From positions 1 to 64,000 of the forward strand of contig NZ_LNTU01000041.1 of assembly GCF_001558695.1 (NCBI RefSeq): 64,000 nucleotides of DNA, read 5' to 3'. How positions within the stretch are numbered: the stretch's first letter is position 1; each line of letters opens with the position of its first letter. Positions 61,159-64,000 of the stretch are shown here, in pieces. The notes under the pieces are model-generated. The model saw nothing but the letters and a program-made list of their open reading frames with translations. It was not told the DNA's origin and did no database searches. Origin of the DNA: Paramesorhizobium deserti (GTDB lineage Bacteria > Pseudomonadota > Alphaproteobacteria > Rhizobiales > Rhizobiaceae). The translations under genes were made by a program, and so were the position numbers.

Positions 61159-64000
61159 ATGATGCGCGTCTGGTCGCACCGTCCGCGATTCTCGTATCTG
61201 GGGCTTTTTATTGTGTCCTATGTGTTGGGCAGCGGATTCGCCCAGTCGCTCGCGATCGTACCGGGAACGGGTATTTCCATTTGGCCTCCGAGCGGGCTTT
61301 TCATCGCCACGCTTGTCCTCACCCCCGGCCCAAGCTGGCCGTGGTGGGTGCTGGGAGGCTGCCTGGCTGAACTGTTTAGCAATGCCCTATGGTTTGATAG
61401 TCCGCTGCGTGCAGCCTTTCTGATCTATACCGGCAATGCTCTTGAAGCGGTGGTCGGCGCATGGCTCGTGAACCGGTTCTGCGGGCGACCGGTTCGGTTG
61501 GAAACCCTGCGGGAAGCTCTCGCATTTATCGTGGCGGGCGCAGGAATTGCGCCTGTTATAAGCGCGACTATCGGAAGTGCGACGCTTGCTTGGTTCGGCG
61601 TCCAGTCGCAATCCTTCGTGGCGGCCTGGCCCTTGTGGTGGATCGGGGACGCCACCGGGGTCCTGATCGTGGCGCCACTGGCGCTGGTCGTGTTGCAGAA
61701 CTGGCGCGGCAAAGCTCGGTTCTCGGCCGCACAATGGGTGGAAGCCTGCATCGTGGGACTGATATTCCTCGGTGTCGCCGCCCTTTCCCTGAGTGGTTAC
61801 CTGCCCTTTGCCTACATCATCATGCCGCCCCTCCTTTGGGTGGCGGTGCGCTTCGAGTTCAAGGGCGTCGCCGTAACCCTGACCTTGCTTGCCCTGATCA
61901 CGGCGGTATTCACAATATCCGGCGTCAGCCAATTTGCCGGTGATCCGGGGTCGCGGAGGCATAAGCAGGTAATGCTGCAGCTATTCCTGGCCATCTCGGC
62001 ATTTTCGGCGCTCATCGTGGCTGCCATATCCCGACAGCATCAACTGGCGGTGCTCACATTGCACCAAGGCGTGGACGCATTGCGTGAGCGTGAGCGGGAA
62101 CTGTCACAGCTCGTAAACATGGTTCCGAGCCATGTCTGGCGTCTGACACCCGATGGCGAACCGACTTTCTTCAATAAGCGCATGGTCGAGTTCATTGGCC
62201 TGGACGTACCGGAGATGGACAAACCGGGGATGACCCGGCTGGCGGCGATGATAGAGGCTTCCATTCATCCGGACGATGCGGCGGGGTTTAGGGACGCAAT
62301 CGGCCGCAGCCTCGTGACCGGCGAGCCTTTTTCAATGCGTTATCGCCTGCGCCGCGCCGACGGCGTCTATCACTGGATGTCAAGTCAGGCGGAGCCGATG
62401 CGCGATCAAGACGGCCGCATCGTCCAATGGTACGGCTTGTGTCATGATATTGACGATGAGGTGTACGCTCAGCAGGCGTTGCACGATCGGGAACGGGAAC
62501 TTCGGCAGCTTGTCGACACCTTGCCGGTCCACATCTGGAGCTGGACGCCGGCTGGCAAGCTGGCCTACGTCAACAAGCGATCTTCGGAGGATCTCGGCCT
62601 CCCCGGGGCTAACTTCGAAGATATGACGAGGGTGGCGCAAGAGCTGATTCATCCCGAAGATGCTCCTGAGGTGCTGCGTGCATCAGCCAACAGCCTCAAA
62701 ACGGGCAACACCTTCATTAAGCGATATCGTCGGCGCTGGAAAGATGGCAGTTATCGCTGGATAGAGGCGCGCGCACAGCCCTTGCGCGATCAAGATGGAA
62801 CAATCGTGCACTGGTACCAGGTTTCCATCGATGTCGACGAAGAGGTGCGCGCGCAGCAGGCGTTGCGCGACCGGGAACGGGAGCTCCAGCAGCTTGTGGA
62901 CATGGTTCCCGTCCAGATCAGGCGTCTGACGCCGGAAGGCAAGCCGACATTCTTCAACAAGCGCCTGCTCGATTTCTTCGGCTTGAGGGACGTATCGCAG
63001 TTGGACAAGCCCGGCATGACCAGGCTCGCGGCGGCCTTGCAGACCCTCGTCCATCCCGAAGACGCAGCTAGCCTGCTGCAGACGGTCCGCCACTCCCTTG
63101 CTACCGGCGAGCCCTATTTTATGAAATACCGCATGCGCCGCGCGGACGGCGAATATCGCTGGGTCGATGGTCGCGGTGAGGCGGTGCGGGACCAGGATGG
63201 AGCTATTCTTCAATGGTATGCCATTTCCATCGATATCGACGATGAGATGCGTGCCCAGGAAGCATTGCGCGCCCGGGAGCGCGAGCTCCGGCAACTGATC
63301 GACGCCGTGCCCGCCTTGATCTGGGCCACAACGCCGGATGGAACGCCGTCCTACGTCAACAAGCGCTTCAGGGATGTAACGGGGGCCACCCTCGAGGATA
63401 TCACCGCACCTGATGGATCGCCGTCCCTGAGCGTGATCCATCCCGACGACAGAGATGTGGCCCGCCAGGCCGTCAACCATTCATTCAAGACAGGCGTCCC
63501 CTATGTTCAGAGATATCGTCAGCTCCGATCCGGCGGCAATTATCGCTGGACCGAGACCCGCGCGGAGCCGTTGAGAGATGATAACGGCGCCATCCTCCAG
63601 TGGTACGGCGTTAGCGTGGATATCCACGATCTGGTGATCGCGCAGGAAGCCCTGCAGCAAAGCGAGCGGCAGCTGGAGCAAATGATCGATGCCTTGCCAA
63701 TCAACATCCTGAGCTTCGCTCCTTCAGGCAAGATCACCTATACCAGCAAGCGGTATCTGGAGAATGTCGGTTCGCCGATGGCACATATTCGGGATTTCGA
63801 TGCGCTCGCCCGGGACCTCGCTCATCCTGAAGATTTCTCGTCAATGCACCGGAGGGCGTCGGATGGCTTTGCGACCGGCCAGCCTTTCGTGAACCGGTTC
63901 CGCCGGCGCGACAAGCAAGGCGTCTATCGCTGGATAGAGGCTCGCGCACAACCATTGCGCGACGCGAATGGCGCGGTCGTGCAGTGGTATATCATTTCAA
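61159..64000 (+). CDS. MASE1 membrane sensor with at least five tandem PAS domains (partial)
   Basis: At least 947 residues, open to the window end; start ATG 61159 with AGGAGG 6 bases upstream. The first ~300 residues are a MASE1 domain of about eight helices (GTGISIWPPSGLFIATLVL, WWVLGGCLAELFSNALWF, WPLWWIGDATGVLIVAPLAL). Five PAS_3-type repeats of about 130 residues follow, each opening like RERELxQLVDxVP and containing NKR, HPDD/HPED and YRWxExRAxPLRDxxG; they begin near 62089, 62485, 62869, 63274 and 63661. The output domain (histidine kinase or GGDEF/EAL) lies beyond the window. The near-uniform repeats suggest expansion by duplication. Confidence 0.9.
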   Translation, partial: MMRVWSHRPRFSYLGLFIVSYVLGSGFAQSLAIVPGTGISIWPPSGLFIATLVLTPGPSWPWWVLGGCLAELFSNALWFDSPLRAAFLIYTGNALEAVVGAWLVNRFCGRPVRLETLREALAFIVAGAGIAPVISATIGSATLAWFGVQSQSFVAAWPLWWIGDATGVLIVAPLALVVLQNWRGKARFSAAQWVEACIVGLIFLGVAALSLSGYLPFAYIIMPPLLWVAVRFEFKGVAVTLTLLALITAVFTISGVSQFAGDPGSRRHKQVMLQLFLAISAFSALIVAAISRQHQLAVLTLHQGVDALRERERELSQLVNMVPSHVWRLTPDGEPTFFNKRMVEFIGLDVPEMDKPGMTRLAAMIEASIHPDDAAGFRDAIGRSLVTGEPFSMRYRLRRADGVYHWMSSQAEPMRDQDGRIVQWYGLCHDIDDEVYAQQALHDRERELRQLVDTLPVHIWSWTPAGKLAYVNKRSSEDLGLPGANFEDMTRVAQELIHPEDAPEVLRASANSLKTGNTFIKRYRRRWKDGSYRWIEARAQPLRDQDGTIVHWYQVSIDVDEEVRAQQALRDRERELQQLVDMVPVQIRRLTPEGKPTFFNKRLLDFFGLRDVSQLDKPGMTRLAAALQTLVHPEDAASLLQTVRHSLATGEPYFMKYRMRRADGEYRWVDGRGEAVRDQDGAILQWYAISIDIDDEMRAQEALRARERELRQLIDAVPALIWATTPDGTPSYVNKRFRDVTGATLEDITAPDGSPSLSVIHPDDRDVARQAVNHSFKTGVPYVQRYRQLRSGGNYRWTETRAEPLRDDNGAILQWYGVSVDIHDLVIAQEALQQSERQLEQMIDALPINILSFAPSGKITYTSKRYLENVGSPMAHIRDFDALARDLAHPEDFSSMHRRASDGFATGQPFVNRFRRRDKQGVYRWIEARAQPLRDANGAVVQWYIIS

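Noticed and set aside
61159-64000. Regular ~390-base repeats considered as non-coding tandem repeats
   Set aside because: They are in one open frame and translate as PAS domains, so they are protein-domain repeats.
1-64000. tRNA, rRNA, riboswitch and replication-origin signals
   Set aside because: None was found by eye on either strand; a dedicated covariance search could still detect small RNAs.

Overview
The window looks like accessory DNA of an alphaproteobacterium of the Hyphomicrobiales (Rhizobium/Agrobacterium or Ochrobactrum/Brucella type). I infer this from the GC-rich coding bias, the many ABC, TRAP and tripartite tricarboxylate uptake systems with LysR/IclR regulators, and the insertion-sequence types. 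No rRNA, tRNA, CRISPR array or replication gene was seen. The density of IS fragments, truncated genes and fusions suggests a plasmid, chromid or island.

Bases 1-12.6 kb: a filamentous-haemagglutinin/CdiA-type contact-dependent toxin locus, cut in two by a ~4.1 kb segment carrying an alpha/beta hydrolase, an FG-GAP repeat protein and an alpha-carbonic anhydrase. After the main CdiA C-terminus and its immunity gene comes an array of orphan toxin/immunity pieces. One is a colicin-E3-like rRNase fragment followed by two related immunity genes. Several pieces carry a patch copied from the main stalk. The array is bounded by 85-bp direct repeats and followed by serine recombinase genes.

12.6-16.3 kb: an IS3-family element full of internal duplications has interrupted a sugar ABC operon; a LysR gene follows. 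16.4-24 kb: a Tat-type triple carboxymuconolactone-decarboxylase-fold protein with a secreted NHL/SMP-30 propeller, then MAPEG, an ArsR-SRPBCC pair with a perfect operator, an ECF41-type sigma factor, an FAD monooxygenase and a VOC protein. Two matching ECF41-like promoters lie here. 24-29.4 kb: an SLC13-type permease and an unrecognised four-gene membrane cassette.

29.5-40 kb: a catabolic island with an M20 deacylase, LysR, a complete branched-chain-amino-acid-type ABC importer, DUF1028 and RidA proteins and a flavin monooxygenase. 40.4-41.7 kb: a RES/Xre toxin-antitoxin pair. 42.2-45.3 kb: an agmatinase-family ureohydrolase, an N-terminally truncated creatininase fused by deletion to an ABC binding-protein gene, and a LysR regulator.

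45.6-59.9 kb: a probable IclR-controlled polyol/sugar-acid regulon: a DapA-family lyase, two TctC binding proteins, TctA/TctB, a DhaK-DhaL kinase, a TRAP transporter and a GlcD-type FAD oxidase. Similar IclR-like palindromes precede its three transcription units. The TRAP large-subunit gene is interrupted by an IS110/IS1111-type element. 60-64 kb: an SDR pseudogene, a region with a perfect 26-bp palindrome, and the start of a MASE1 sensor with at least five tandem PAS domains that runs off the window.
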